Numbered from the stretch's first letter, positions 27,573-36,396 are shown. The stretch is 64,000 bases of DNA from Brevundimonas sp. 357 (GCF_003938605.1 NZ_RHWX01000001.1:282668-346667); one strand, 5' to 3'. Notes: a model not told the origin generated them from the letters alone. Program-made: numbers and translations.

Positions 27573-29636
27573 TCAGTCCGGCGTATTGGCGTCCAGCTCG
27601 TCCAGCCACACCCGCGCCGAGGAATCCGACGGCGCCCGCCAGTCGCCGCGCGGCGACAGCGACCCGCCCGTCACCACCTTCGGCCCGTTCGGCACGGCCG
27701 AGCGTTTGAACTGGCTGGTCTGGAAGAAGCGGATCAGGAACTTCCGCAGCCACCCCTTGATGGTCGGCAGGTCATAGGCGACGCGCTCGCCCTGCGGCAG
27801 GCCGACCGGCCAGGCGCCCGTCGCCGCATCGCCCCAGGCCTGATGCGCCAGATAGGCGACCTTGGACGGCTTCAGGCCGAACCGGCTGATGTAGAACAGG
27901 AAGAAGTCGTTCAGCGCATAGGGGCCGACGATGCTCTGCGTCGACTGGATCGCCCCGTCGGCGCCCGCCGGCACCAGCTCGGGCGAGATCTCGGTGGCCA
28001 GGATGGCGTGCAGCGTCGGCGTCGCCGCCTCGCCCACCAGACCGCGCTCGGCCACCCAGCGGATCAGGTGCTGGATCAGGGTCTTCGCCACCCCGCCGTT
28101 GACGTTGTAGTGGCTCATGTGGTCGCCGACGCCATAGGTGCACCAGCCCAGGGCCAGTTCCGACAGGTCGCCGGTGCCCAGCACGAAGCCGTGGTTCTGA
28201 TTGGCCAGACGGAACAGATAGTCGGTGCGCAGGCCCGCCTGCACGTTCTCAAAGGTGATGTCGTGCACCGGCTCACCGTCCGCGAAGGCGTGGCCGATGT
28301 CGCGCAGCATCTGTTCGGCGGCGGGGCGAATGTCGATCTCGGCCCCCGTCACCCCCAGCGCCTTCATCAGCGCCCAGGCGTTGGACTTGGTGCCGTCCGA
28401 GGTGGCGAAGCCCGGCATGGTGAAGGCCAGGATGCCGGTGCGCGGCAGCTCCAGTCGATCAAAGGCGCAACAGGCCACCAGCAGGGCTTGGGTCGAATCC
28501 AGCCCGCCCGAGACGCCGATCACCAGCGTCTTCGACCCTGTCGCCGTCATCCGCCGCATCAGGCCCTGAACCTGAATATTGAAGGCCTCGAAGCAGTCCT
28601 GATCCAGACGCGCGGCGTCGTCCGGCACGAAGGGGAAGCGGTCCAGCGGACGGATCAGGGCGTCGGTCGTCGCTACGCTGCGCGTCTTGAAGTGGATCGG
28701 AGTCGGACGCTCCACGGCCTCGCGACGGGCGCAGTCGGCGAAGGTGCCGTTGCGCAGACGATCCAGACCGATGCGGTCCACATCCACGTCGGCGACCGTC
28801 AGATGACTGTGCAGGGCGAAGCGCTCCCCCTCGGCCAGCCTCGCGCCCAGCTCATGGATGGTCGCCTGCCCGTCCCAGGCCAGGTCGGTTGTGCTTTCGC
28901 CCCAGCCCGAGGCGGCGAAGACATAGGCCGAGAGCGTGCGCGCCGACTGGCTGGCGCACAGCAGGGCGCGTTCATCCGCCTTGCCGATGACGATATTGGA
29001 CGCCGACAGGTTGCACAGGATACGGGCGCCTGACAGGGCCAGCCGCGTCGAAGGCGGCAGCGGCGCCCAGAAGTCCTCGCAGATTTCAACGCCGAAGACG
29101 AAACCAGAAAAGTCTTCAGCCCCGAACAGCAGGTCCGGAGCCATGGGAACCCACTGCCCCGCCAGCGGCACGTAAGTCGGGCCCGCGCCGATGTCTTGGG
29201 CCGAGGCGAACCAGCGTTTCTCATAATATTCGCGGTAGTTGGGCAGATAGGTTTTCGGAACAACCCCAAGAACCTTGGCGTTCGCTACGACTACGGCGCA
29301 GTTATAGAGACTGTCGCCGCTACGGATCGGGGCGCCGATGACCGCCGCGACGCCAGCCTCTCCCGCAGCCAGGGCGAGGCGACGAATATGCGCCTCCACT
29401 TCCTCCAGCAGGGCCGCCTGCATGTGCAGGTCGTCGATGGCGTAGGCGCTTAAGGACAGTTCGGGGAAGACCAGCAGGTCTGCGCCCGCTTCGCCCGCCT
29501 GACGGATCAGCCGTTCATGTTCCTCGGCGTTGGCGGCCGGGTCGGCGACATGGACCACCGGGGTCGCGGCGGCGACGCGCACGAAGCCGTGGGTGCGCGG
29601 TGCGTGGAAGGGGTGAGAACCGTGGGAAACCATCAA
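27573..29636 (-). CDS. nadE: Glutamine-dependent NAD(+) synthase
   Basis: Amidates deamido-NAD to NAD using glutamine. The 687-residue protein joins an N-terminal nitrilase-type glutaminase, with catalytic Glu in FPELSLSAYAI, Lys in VVPKTYLPNYREYYEKRW and Cys in GVEICEDFWAP, to a C-terminal synthetase with the P-loop VIGVSGGLDSTQALLV and GTGDLSELALGWCTYG. The length and arrangement are of the long NadE type. It is divergent from ftsY across a long inverted repeat. Confidence 0.96.
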   Translation of the reverse strand: MMVSHGSHPFHAPRTHGFVRVAAATPVVHVADPAANAEEHERLIRQAGEAGADLLVFPELSLSAYAIDDLHMQAALLEEVEAHIRRLALAAGEAGVAAVIGAPIRSGDSLYNCAVVVANAKVLGVVPKTYLPNYREYYEKRWFASAQDIGAGPTYVPLAGQWVPMAPDLLFGAEDFSGFVFGVEICEDFWAPLPPSTRLALSGARILCNLSASNIVIGKADERALLCASQSARTLSAYVFAASGWGESTTDLAWDGQATIHELGARLAEGERFALHSHLTVADVDVDRIGLDRLRNGTFADCARREAVERPTPIHFKTRSVATTDALIRPLDRFPFVPDDAARLDQDCFEAFNIQVQGLMRRMTATGSKTLVIGVSGGLDSTQALLVACCAFDRLELPRTGILAFTMPGFATSDGTKSNAWALMKALGVTGAEIDIRPAAEQMLRDIGHAFADGEPVHDITFENVQAGLRTDYLFRLANQNHGFVLGTGDLSELALGWCTYGVGDHMSHYNVNGGVAKTLIQHLIRWVAERGLVGEAATPTLHAILATEISPELVPAGADGAIQSTQSIVGPYALNDFFLFYISRFGLKPSKVAYLAHQAWGDAATGAWPVGLPQGERVAYDLPTIKGWLRKFLIRFFQTSQFKRSAVPNGPKVVTGGSLSPRGDWRAPSDSSARVWLDELDANTPD

Positions 29637-29641
29637 TCCAT

Positions 29642-29769
29642 CCGCTCATCCCGGCGGACGCCGGGAGCCAGTGAGAGCCATAGGCACAGACCTTACGGCC
29701 TTCCCGATCAATATAGGGTTGCGCCGCGAAGCCAAAGCACTGGCTCCCGGCGTCCTCCGGGATGAGCGG
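29642..29769. repeat. Family B long inverted repeat between nadE and ftsY
   Basis: A ~33-base left arm from 29642 beginning CCGCTCATCCCGGCGGACGC pairs with a right arm at 29738-29769 (starting CACTGGCTCCCGGCG and ending GGGATGAGCGG). The 63-base loop contains ATATAGGG. It fills the space between two divergent genes, so it must overlap or sit beside their promoters. The arms match the repeat at 21439-21533. Confidence 0.8.
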
Positions 29770-29811
29770 TTTGTAGTGACCTGCGAACCGCTGTCGGCTA
29801 AGGCTCACGTC

Positions 29812-30747
29812 ATGAGCGATACGCCCAAAAAAGGCTGGTTCCAGCGGCTGAGCGAAGGCCTGTCCCGGTCTTCGAAACAGATGACCGATCAGGTCGTCTC
29901 GACCTTCGTCAAAGAGCCCCTCTCGGAGGAGGCGCTGGAGCGGCTGGAAGAGCATCTGATCGAGAGCGATCTCGGCCCCGCCGCCTCGGCCCGCATCGTC
30001 GAGCGGTTCCGCGAGCTGCGCTTCGGCAAGACCTCCGACGAGCGCGAGGTCAAGGAGGCGCTGGCCGAGGCCGTGGCCGCCGAACTAACGCCGCGTCAGG
30101 CGACGTTCGACCCGCTGTCGGGGCCCAAGCCCTACGTCGTCCTGTTCGTCGGCGTGAACGGCTCGGGCAAGACGACGACCCTGGGCAAGATCGCCTCGGA
30201 CCTGACAGCCAAGGGCGCCAAGGTGATGATCGTCGCCGGCGACACCTTCCGCGCCGCCGCCCGCGAACAGCTCAAGGTCTGGGCCGACCGCGCCGGCGCC
30301 CATTTCGAGAGCCGCCGCGACGGCGCCGACGCCGCCGGCCTGGCCTTCGACGCCTTCGCCAAGGCCAAGGAAGAAGGCTTCGACGTCGTGCTGATCGACA
30401 CGGCCGGGCGGCTGCAGAACAAGTCCACCCTGATGGACGAACTGCTGAAGATCGTGCGCGTGCTGAAGAAGGTCGACCCCGACGCTCCGCACGAGACCCT
30501 GCTGGTGCTGGACGCCACCGTCGGCCGCAATGCGCTGGAGCAGGAAAAGATCTTCGGCCGCACCGCCTATGTCTCGGGCGTGGTGATGACCAAGCTGGAC
30601 GGCACCGCGCGCGGCGGCGTCCTGGTGCCCGTGGCCCAGGCCTCGGACGCCCCGATCAAGCTGATCGGCGTCGGCGAAGGGGTCGAGGATCTGCAACCGT
30701 TCGACGCCCGCGCGTTTTCCCGATCCCTGGTCGGGCTTGAGGACTGA
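29812..30747 (+). CDS. ftsY: Signal recognition particle receptor FtsY
   Basis: SRP receptor GTPase that docks ribosome-nascent chains at the membrane. The 311 residues are essentially the NG domain: GVNGSGKTTTLGKIA (G1), DTFRAAAREQL, LIDTAGRLQNKSTLM (G3), TKLDGTARGG (G4) and GVGEGVEDLQPFDA. The acidic A domain of E. coli FtsY is lacking and replaced by a short basic start (MSDTPKKGWFQRLSEGL). The start at 29812 was chosen over the longer frame, which would run through the inverted repeat. The yciB gene follows 5 bases later. Confidence 0.96.
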   Translation: MSDTPKKGWFQRLSEGLSRSSKQMTDQVVSTFVKEPLSEEALERLEEHLIESDLGPAASARIVERFRELRFGKTSDEREVKEALAEAVAAELTPRQATFDPLSGPKPYVVLFVGVNGSGKTTTLGKIASDLTAKGAKVMIVAGDTFRAAAREQLKVWADRAGAHFESRRDGADAAGLAFDAFAKAKEEGFDVVLIDTAGRLQNKSTLMDELLKIVRVLKKVDPDAPHETLLVLDATVGRNALEQEKIFGRTAYVSGVVMTKLDGTARGGVLVPVAQASDAPIKLIGVGEGVEDLQPFDARAFSRSLVGLED

Positions 30748-30752
30748 AGCGT

Positions 30753-31397
30753 ATGAGTGAAGCGACCGAAACCAAGCGCCCGCAGTGGATTCGTCAGGCC
30801 GTCGACTTCGGCGCCCTGGTCGCCTTCATGGCCGCCTATTTCATCACCCGCGACATGATCAAGGCGACCTGGGTTCTGGTCATCGCCTCGATGATCGCCC
30901 TGGCGGTGGGCTTCATCCTGGAGCGGCGTCTTGCGCCCATGCCTCTGATCACCGGCGGCTTCGCCCTGGTGTTCGGCGTCCTGACCATCGTCACCGACGA
31001 CGACCTGTTCGTGAAGCTGAAGCTGACGGTGCAGAACGGCCTGCTGGCCGCCGTCCTGCTGGGCTCGCTGCCGCTGAAGAAATACCCGTTCAAGGCCCTG
31101 CTGGGCTCGGCCATCAAGGTGACGGACGAGGCCTGGCGCAAGCTGACCTTCCGCTACGGCCTCTACTTCCTGGCCGTCGCCATCGCCAATGAGGTGTTCC
31201 GCAGCCCGACCGCCGTCACCGCCATCTGGTCGGCGCTGAACCTGGGAACGCCCGATCCCAACGGCGTCTGGACGGCCTTCCGCGGCGTGCTGTGGATCGC
31301 GGCCTCCGTCTTCGGCCTGTCCCAGGTGCCGCTGATCCTGAAGAACATGACCAAGGACGAGGAACGCGGCCCCGTCTCCCCCGACACGGGCCTTTAG
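30753..31397 (+). CDS. yciB: Inner-membrane protein YciB / septation protein A
   Basis: A 214-residue membrane protein with about five helices: FGALVAFMAAYFITRDMI, ATWVLVIASMIALAVGFIL, ITGGFALVFGVLTIV and YGLYFLAVAIANEVF are clear. The IspA/YciB signature includes FVKLKLTVQNGLLAAVLLG and AWRKLTFRYGLYF. In E. coli YciB takes part in envelope integrity and interacts with division and elongation proteins. The spacing (5 bases after ftsY) indicates one transcript. Confidence 0.92.
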   Translation: MSEATETKRPQWIRQAVDFGALVAFMAAYFITRDMIKATWVLVIASMIALAVGFILERRLAPMPLITGGFALVFGVLTIVTDDDLFVKLKLTVQNGLLAAVLLGSLPLKKYPFKALLGSAIKVTDEAWRKLTFRYGLYFLAVAIANEVFRSPTAVTAIWSALNLGTPDPNGVWTAFRGVLWIAASVFGLSQVPLILKNMTKDEERGPVSPDTGL

Positions 31398-31419
31398 TTT
31401 TAGAGCGTCTCGCTTCTCG

Positions 31420-31452
31420 CCGTCACCCTCGGGTCAAGCCCGAGGATGACGG
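31420..31452. repeat. Family B-type short palindrome
   Basis: CCGTCACCCTCGGG and CCCGAGGATGACGG flank TCAAG. It lies 23 bases after the yciB stop, a likely 3' hairpin. The same sequence type occurs at 42234-42266 and, in doubled form, at 34167-34303. Confidence 0.75.
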
Positions 31453-31482
31453 AGTGAGTGGCCGTTTCACGCACCCATTCCG

Positions 31483-31512
31483 GGCCTCAAGTAGGGCGAA
31501 GCCCGATAGGCC
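31483..31512. repeat. Family A palindromic repeat
   Basis: GGCCTCAAGTA, then GGGC-GAA-GCCC, then GATAGGCC, followed by CGCTAAA. The inner stem is GGGC/GCCC where the 26471 copy has GCGC/GCGC: a paired, compensatory difference. Confidence 0.8.
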
Positions 31513-31523
31513 CGCTAAACAAA

Positions 31524-31554
31524 GGCCTCAAGCAGCGCGAACGCGCGGTAGGCC
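31524..31554. repeat. Family A palindromic repeat
   Basis: GGCCTCAAGCA, then GCGC-GAAC-GCGC, then GGTAGGCC, followed by CGCTTAAA. It lies 11 bases after the 31483 copy in the same orientation. With the family B palindrome, these repeats fill most of the 31398-31670 gap before the MarR gene. Confidence 0.8.
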
Positions 31555-31670
31555 CGCTTAAATGTCTTCAAACCGTCAGCCTTAACGTCGTCAAAGCGTT
31601 AAGCCGGGCTGTTAGCTGTTGCAGCATCATCCGGCCACGGCCGGTATCGGGCTGTTCGGGAACGAAGACG

Positions 31671-32333
31671 ATGATCAAGTCGGGCAAGCAGGCGAAGATC
31701 AAGGGCGGGCTGGCGGAATCGCCCAGCCATCTGATGCACCGCGCGTTGCAGCTGGCGCTGGACATCTACGCCGAGGAAGCCGGGCCGGACGGCCTGACCC
31801 AGCGCCAGTTCGCCGTGCTGGAGGCCGTGGCCGCCCGCTCGGGCCTGACGCAGACGGACTTGGTCAAGGCCACCGGCATCGACCGCTCGACCCTGGCCGA
31901 CCTGGTGGCGCGGATGACGACCAAGGGCCTGCTGGAGCGCGAACGCTCGACGCTGGACGCCCGCGCCAAGGCCGTGCGCCTGTCGCCCGAGGGCGAGGCC
32001 GCCCTGCTGGCCGCCCGCCCGCGCGTCGAGGCCGCCGACAAGCGGATCATGGGCCTGCTGCCCAAGTCCAAGCGCGACAGCTTCCTGGACCTTTTGTGCA
32101 GCCTGTCCGACGCCGCCGACGCCGCGCCCGAACAGGCCCGCGCCGACATCAAGGCGGCGAAGAAGGCGGCCAAGGACGCCAAGAAGGCGGAAAAGGCCGC
32201 GCGCAAGGGCGACGGCAAGGCCGACGGCCGCGGCAAGAAGAAGAAAAAGGGCGAGCCGGTCGTGGAGCAACCGCAGACCGAAGATCAGACCGACGCCGTC
32301 GTGGTCCCACTCAAGGGCTCGGCTGAAGGCTGA
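31671..32333 (+). CDS. MarR-family transcriptional regulator with a Lys-rich tail
   Basis: A 220-residue protein. Residues ~20-145 are a MarR winged helix: LTQRQFAVLEAVAARSG, TQTDLVKATGIDRSTLADLV (recognition helix), and GLLERERSTLDARAKAVRLS (wing). The last ~70 residues form a highly charged tail with many KK and AKK repeats (KAAKKAAKDAKKAEKAARK), much longer than in most MarR proteins and perhaps a non-specific DNA contact. The ligand is unknown. The start ATG at 31671 begins MIKSGKQAK. Confidence 0.88.
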   Translation: MIKSGKQAKIKGGLAESPSHLMHRALQLALDIYAEEAGPDGLTQRQFAVLEAVAARSGLTQTDLVKATGIDRSTLADLVARMTTKGLLERERSTLDARAKAVRLSPEGEAALLAARPRVEAADKRIMGLLPKSKRDSFLDLLCSLSDAADAAPEQARADIKAAKKAAKDAKKAEKAARKGDGKADGRGKKKKKGEPVVEQPQTEDQTDAVVVPLKGSAEG

Positions 32334-32340
32334 CCGCGCC

Positions 32341-32571
32341 CTAAACCCGAATGTCGAGCAGGGAGCCGGGGCGTTGCAGGCGCGACGTCGGCGCCGTCTG
32401 CTCGACCGGCGCAGAAGCCGCCGCAGCGGGACGCGTCGTCTCCTCGACCGCTGTCGGCGCCGCCAGCCCCATGGCCTGGCGGAAGAAGGCCGACTGGGCC
32501 GTTCTCAGGGCGTGGGCCGCACCGCCCGCCTGGGGCGGAAAGGCCGGCCGCTCGGACGAAATCGCGGACAT
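32341..32571 (-). CDS. Small conserved-looking protein, 76 aa
   Basis: MSAISSERPAFPP opens a 76-residue protein with a central helix AAHALRTAQSAFFRQAMGLA, an Ala/Thr/Pro-rich linker and the end LQRPGSLLDIRV. It is not recognised. The patterned codon use and position, convergent with the MarR gene and upstream of ccmG on the same strand, make it likely real. An unexplained flagellar or export link cannot be judged from sequence. Confidence 0.5.
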   Translation of the reverse strand: MSAISSERPAFPPQAGGAAHALRTAQSAFFRQAMGLAAPTAVEETTRPAAAASAPVEQTAPTSRLQRPGSLLDIRV

Positions 32572-32640
32572 GGGCTGAGGATGCCCGTGCTTCGTCTAGA
32601 TATGGTTAATACGCGATTCACCCTGTTTCGGGCGATCGCC

Positions 32641-33204
32641 TCAACGCGCGGGGGCGTTCAGGGCGTCGGTCAGCTTCTTCAGGTCCGCGTCGGTCAGGAT
32701 CGGCCCCGAGGACTTGGCGACGATGGTCCCATAGGCGTCGACGGCGAAGCTCTCGGGCACGCCCGACACGCCCAGGTCCAGCCCGGCGCGCCCCTCGCGG
32801 TCGACCAGCACCAGGCGATAGGGATCGCCCAGCTCTTCCAGGAAGGCGTCGGTGGCGACGGGATCGTCCTTATAGGCCACGCCGACCACGGCGATCCCCT
32901 GTTCCTTGAGCTTCATCAGATGCGGATGCTCCAGACGGCACGGCGCGCACCAGCTGGCGAACAGGTTGACGATCATCGGCTTGCCGACGCCCGCCGTCTT
33001 CAGGTCCAGCAGGTCGTCACTGGCCTTGCCGTCCGCCAGGATGGGCAGGACCGTCGTCTCCGGGATCGGCTGGCCGACCAGGGCGTCCGGCTTATAGGTC
33101 GGGCCCGCGGCGGGATCGCCCGCCATCCGGTCCATCTGCGTCATCAGGAAGATTCCCAGCGCCGCCAGGACGGCGATGGGCAAAAGGGCCAGCCAGCGTT
33201 TCAT
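32641..33204 (-). CDS. ccmG: Cytochrome c biogenesis thioredoxin CcmG/DsbE
   Basis: Periplasmic, membrane-anchored thioredoxin that reduces apocytochrome c for heme attachment. The 187 residues have one N-terminal anchor (LALLPIAVLAALGIFLM), the CcmG-specific run DLLDLKTAGVGKPMIVNLFA, the redox motif WCAPC, and the cis-Pro segment GVSGVPESFAVD. The start ATG overlaps the ccmD stop (ATGA). Confidence 0.94.
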   Translation of the reverse strand: MKRWLALLPIAVLAALGIFLMTQMDRMAGDPAAGPTYKPDALVGQPIPETTVLPILADGKASDDLLDLKTAGVGKPMIVNLFASWCAPCRLEHPHLMKLKEQGIAVVGVAYKDDPVATDAFLEELGDPYRLVLVDREGRAGLDLGVSGVPESFAVDAYGTIVAKSSGPILTDADLKKLTDALNAPAR

Positions 33205-33353
33205 TTGCGCGCAGCCTCCAGCCGGGCCAGCTCGCGCTTCCAGCGGCGGGCGGCGATGAGGGCGCGGGCCGACAGGGCGGCCAGCACAACGGCGCTGATC
33301 CCCCAGGCGGGCCAGACGAAGGCGCCGTAGGGGCTCATGTCCAGATCAAGCAC
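33201..33353 (-). CDS. ccmD: Heme exporter accessory protein CcmD
   Basis: A 50-residue single-span protein between ccmC and ccmG that keeps CcmE-heme bound to the CcmABC complex. Translation gives DMSPYGAFVWPAWGISAVVL, then a hydrophobic helix and a basic end RRWKRELARLEAA. I prefer the GTG start at 33353: it gives the common MLDLDM-like opening, and GGAGG lies six bases before it; an ATG at 33338 is the alternative. Its length put it below usual ORF cut-offs. Confidence 0.88.
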   Translation of the reverse strand: MLDLDMSPYGAFVWPAWGISAVVLAALSARALIAARRWKRELARLEAARK

Positions 33354-33365
33354 GAAGCGCCTCCA

Positions 33366-34085
33366 TCAGGCTTCCAGCGCCGCACGGGCGCGAAGGGTCA
33401 GAACACGACGGCGACGCACCTCGGTGCGGATCGACGTCAACCAGATCGCCCCGAACAACACGGCGTAGGCCGCCATCATGGTCAGCAGGGCGGGCAGGAA
33501 GACCGGGTCCACGCTGGTCCCGCCAGACCTCAGCAGCGAAGCTGGCTGGTGCAGGGTGTTCCACCAGTCGACCGAGAACTTGACGATCGGCAGATTGATC
33601 AGGCCGACCAGCCCCAGCACCGCCGCCGCCCGCGCCGCCTTGGCCTCATCGTCGATCGAGGCGCGCAGGGCCATGTAGCCGAGGTAGAAGAGAAACAGCA
33701 CCAGCACGCTGGTCAGGCGCGCGTCCCACACCCACCACGTCCCCCACATGGGCTGGCCCCACAGGGAGCCGGTGACCAGGGCCAGGGCCGTGAAGGCCGC
33801 GCCCGGCACCGCCGCCGCCCGCGCCGCCGCATCGGCCAGCGGATGGCGGAACACCAGGGCGAAGAAGCTGGACACGCCCAGCGCGCCATAGGCCATCAGG
33901 CCCAGGCTGGCGGCCGGAACGTGGATGAACATGATGCGGACGGTGTCGCCCTGCTGATAGTCGCCCGGCGCGGCGAAGCTGAACCACGTCCCGAGCAACA
34001 GCAGGCCGAGCGCGCAGATCCACAATACCGGAACCAGGGGGCCGGTGAAGCGCATGAAGCGGTCGGGATTGGCGAGGCCGAACAT
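33366..34085 (-). CDS. ccmC: Heme exporter protein CcmC
   Basis: Membrane protein that attaches heme to CcmE. The 239 residues have about six membrane helices and the tryptophan-rich heme-handling motif WGTWWVWDARLTS, with conserved His in FIHVPAASL and TLHQP. The start ATG at 34085 (MFGLANPDRFMRF) is usual for the family; the frame's earlier ATG at 34121 adds a repeat-derived stretch. It is first of ccmC-ccmD-ccmG; ccmA and ccmB are not next to it in this window. Confidence 0.94.
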   Translation of the reverse strand: MFGLANPDRFMRFTGPLVPVLWICALGLLLLGTWFSFAAPGDYQQGDTVRIMFIHVPAASLGLMAYGALGVSSFFALVFRHPLADAAARAAAVPGAAFTALALVTGSLWGQPMWGTWWVWDARLTSVLVLFLFYLGYMALRASIDDEAKAARAAAVLGLVGLINLPIVKFSVDWWNTLHQPASLLRSGGTSVDPVFLPALLTMMAAYAVLFGAIWLTSIRTEVRRRRVLTLRARAALEA

Positions 34086-34166
34086 GGGCCGCCGATTACG
34101 CGGCCCAGCGCCCCACGGCAAGCGGGCGCCGCCTCCGACCCTTTGTCGCGGCTCTTCTCTTTCTTT

Positions 34167-34303
34167 CCGTCATCCTCGGGCTTGTCCCGAGGATCCAGCG
34201 CGGGGCGTCCCCGTCGGTGAACCGCTTTCACGCCTAGGCTGGACCAGCCTGTCGCCCCGCATCGCCGGACCATGGGCCCTCGGGACAAGCCCGAGGGTGA
34301 CGA
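34167..34303. repeat. Doubled family B palindromes upstream of ccmC
   Basis: Left unit CCGTCATCCTCGGGCTTGTC (from 34167) and right unit GCCCTCGGGACAAGCCCGAG (from 34276) are complementary over about 28 bases, so the pair can form one long hairpin with a ~75-base loop, or two local ones. The loop holds GCCTAGGC. The pair fills the 34086-34322 gap between ccmC and the sugar kinase, where no gene is seen. Confidence 0.75.
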
Positions 34304-34322
34304 TGTTGGAGCGCCGCGGCTC

Positions 34323-35357
34323 TTAGAGGCTCAGACCTTGCTGCGCCGCCAGGTCTTTCAGCCTCACCATCGGACGCGGGCCCCAGTGAGCGATGACTTC
34401 CGACGCGGCCAGCGAACCCAACGCCCCGGCCTGCGCCAGAGACAGACCGCGCGACAGGCCCAGCAGAACGCCCGCCGCGTACTGATCGCCGGCGCCCGTG
34501 GTGTCGACGACCTTCTCGACCGGATAGGCGGCGACCTCGACCCGTTCGCCGCCGCGGAACAGCACCGAACCGGCGGCGCCGCGCGTCACGGCCGCCACCT
34601 CGACGATGCGGCCCAGGTGGGCGGCGGCGTGGTCGAAGTCCTCGGTCTCGAACAGGGCGTGCAGCTCGGCCTCATTGGCCAGGACGATGTCGGCCGAAGT
34701 CTCGATGAAGGCCAGCAGTTCGGCGCGCCAGCGGTGCACCACAAAGCTGTCCGACAGGGTGATGGCGACCTTGCGGCCCGCCGCATGGGCGGCGGCGGCG
34801 GCGGCCTCGAAAGCCGCGCGGGCCGGGGCCGGATCGAACAGATAGCCTTCCAGATAGACGATGGCGCTGTCGCCGATCACGGTCGCGTCGACATCGGCCG
34901 TGGTCAGCTGGTTGGCGGCCCCCAGGAAGGTGCACATGGTGCGCTGGCCGTCCGGCGTGACGTTGATCAGGCAGCGGCCGGTGCCGAAGCCCTTGCCCGC
35001 GCCGTCTTCCAGCACGGGGGTGTCGAAGTGGACGCCGACGGCGCGGATGTCGTGGCTGAAGACCTCGCCCAGGGTGTCCTTGGCCACCTTGCCGATATAG
35101 GCGGCGCGTCCGCCGAACGAGCCGACGCCCGCCACGGTGTTGCCCGCCGAACCGCCGGACGCCTCGACCCCCGCCGCCATGGCGTCATACAGGGTCGCGC
35201 TCTGATCCTCGTCGACCAGCTGCATCGAGCCGGGGATCAGGCCCTTGGCCTCCAGGAAGGCCGCATCGCACGGAGCCAGGACGTCGACGATGGCGTTGCC
35301 CAGGGCGCAGACGTCGAAACGGGCGTTTTGGGCGAAGGCGGGCAGGGATTGGGTCAT
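34323..35357 (-). CDS. PfkB-family carbohydrate/adenosine kinase
   Basis: A 344-residue ribokinase-fold kinase: FDVCALGNAIVDVLAPCD, GGSAGNTVAGVGSFGG (substrate loop), and the PfkB signature VDTTGAGDQYAAGVLLG with the catalytic Asp. The sequence resembles the alphaproteobacterial adenosine kinase-like group, but the substrate cannot be settled here. The start at 35357 (MTQSLPAFAQN) avoids the Arg/Gly-rich artefact of the longer frame. It is divergent from the ATP-grasp gene. Confidence 0.88.
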   Translation of the reverse strand: MTQSLPAFAQNARFDVCALGNAIVDVLAPCDAAFLEAKGLIPGSMQLVDEDQSATLYDAMAAGVEASGGSAGNTVAGVGSFGGRAAYIGKVAKDTLGEVFSHDIRAVGVHFDTPVLEDGAGKGFGTGRCLINVTPDGQRTMCTFLGAANQLTTADVDATVIGDSAIVYLEGYLFDPAPARAAFEAAAAAAHAAGRKVAITLSDSFVVHRWRAELLAFIETSADIVLANEAELHALFETEDFDHAAAHLGRIVEVAAVTRGAAGSVLFRGGERVEVAAYPVEKVVDTTGAGDQYAAGVLLGLSRGLSLAQAGALGSLAASEVIAHWGPRPMVRLKDLAAQQGLSL

Positions 35358-35505
35358 GTCCGCCCCATAGCGGGCGAGACGGCCGCGCGCCAGTGCGCCG
35401 GCCCCGCCTCCCGGCGAAAAGCGGCCCTTCACGCCGATGCAGCGGCGGCCTAAAGCCGATGGACCTGTTGCACACGGCCCCGCCGGGCCTTGCGGAGCCG
35501 CGCCC

Positions 35506-36396
35506 ATGACCGACGTCGCCGTCCTGACCCCCGATCCGGCCGATCCCACCTATTCGACCCTGTGGCCCGGCGTGCTGGACCGGCTGGGCGAAGCGCTGGC
35601 GACGGCGGGGATCACGGCCCGGCCGACGCCCTGGACCGACCACGTCGAGAACGCCCGCGCCCTGATGGACTTCCCCCTGGTCCTGCCGCTGCTGGTCTGG
35701 GGCTATCATCAGGACCACGACCGCTGGGTCCAGGCCTGCACGACCTGGGCCGAGGCGGGCGCGCCCCTGGCCAATCCGGCCGCGACCCTGCGCTGGAACG
35801 CCGACAAGCGCTATCTGGCCCGCCTGGCGGAAAAGGGCGTCGCCGTGCCCGAGACGATCTTCGCCGACCACGTCGACGCTGCGGTTCTGGAAGCCGCCTT
35901 CGCCGCCACGGGCGCCGAGACCCTGATCGTCAAGCCGACCGTCTCGGGCGGCGCCTGGCGCACCCTGCGGGTGGCGGCGGGCGACCTGCTGGACGCGGCC
36001 CTGGCCGACGCCCCCGTCGGCGGCACGATGATCCAGCCCTATCTCAAGGCCATCGAGACCGAGGGCGAGACCTCCCTGCTCTACTTCGGCGGCGAGCTGA
36101 GCCACGTCGTGAACAAGCGCCCCGGCGCGGCGGGCGAGTTCCGCATCCAGACCCAGTACGGCGGCCGATACCAGGCGCTGAAGGCCGCGCCCCAAGGCGC
36201 GCTCGATCTGGCCGAACGCACCCTGGCCGCCATAGATGAAGACCTGCTCTACGCCCGCATCGACATGACGAAGGACGACGACGGCGACTGGGTGCTGATG
36301 GAGGCTGAACTGATCGAGCCGGACTTCTACCTGGCCGCCGCGCCTGAAGCCGGCGCCCGCTTCGGTCAGGCGGTGCGGGCGCGGCTGGAGCGCTAG
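35506..36396 (+). CDS. ATP-grasp domain protein
   Basis: A 296-residue protein with the ATP-grasp plan: an N-terminal domain with WGYHQDHDRWV, then NADKRYLARLAEKGVAVPET, TLIVKPTVSGGAWRTLRV (ATP-binding Lys and Gly loop), MIQPYLKAIETEGETSLLYF and YARIDMTKDDDGDWVLMEAE (metal ligands, Asp/Glu). The order matches the RimK/glutathione synthetase-like and DcsG-like groups, so it probably ligates a carboxylate to an amine. The substrate is unknown. The start at 35506 begins MTDVAVLTPD. Confidence 0.8.
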   Translation: MTDVAVLTPDPADPTYSTLWPGVLDRLGEALATAGITARPTPWTDHVENARALMDFPLVLPLLVWGYHQDHDRWVQACTTWAEAGAPLANPAATLRWNADKRYLARLAEKGVAVPETIFADHVDAAVLEAAFAATGAETLIVKPTVSGGAWRTLRVAAGDLLDAALADAPVGGTMIQPYLKAIETEGETSLLYFGGELSHVVNKRPGAAGEFRIQTQYGGRYQALKAAPQGALDLAERTLAAIDEDLLYARIDMTKDDDGDWVLMEAELIEPDFYLAAAPEAGARFGQAVRARLER

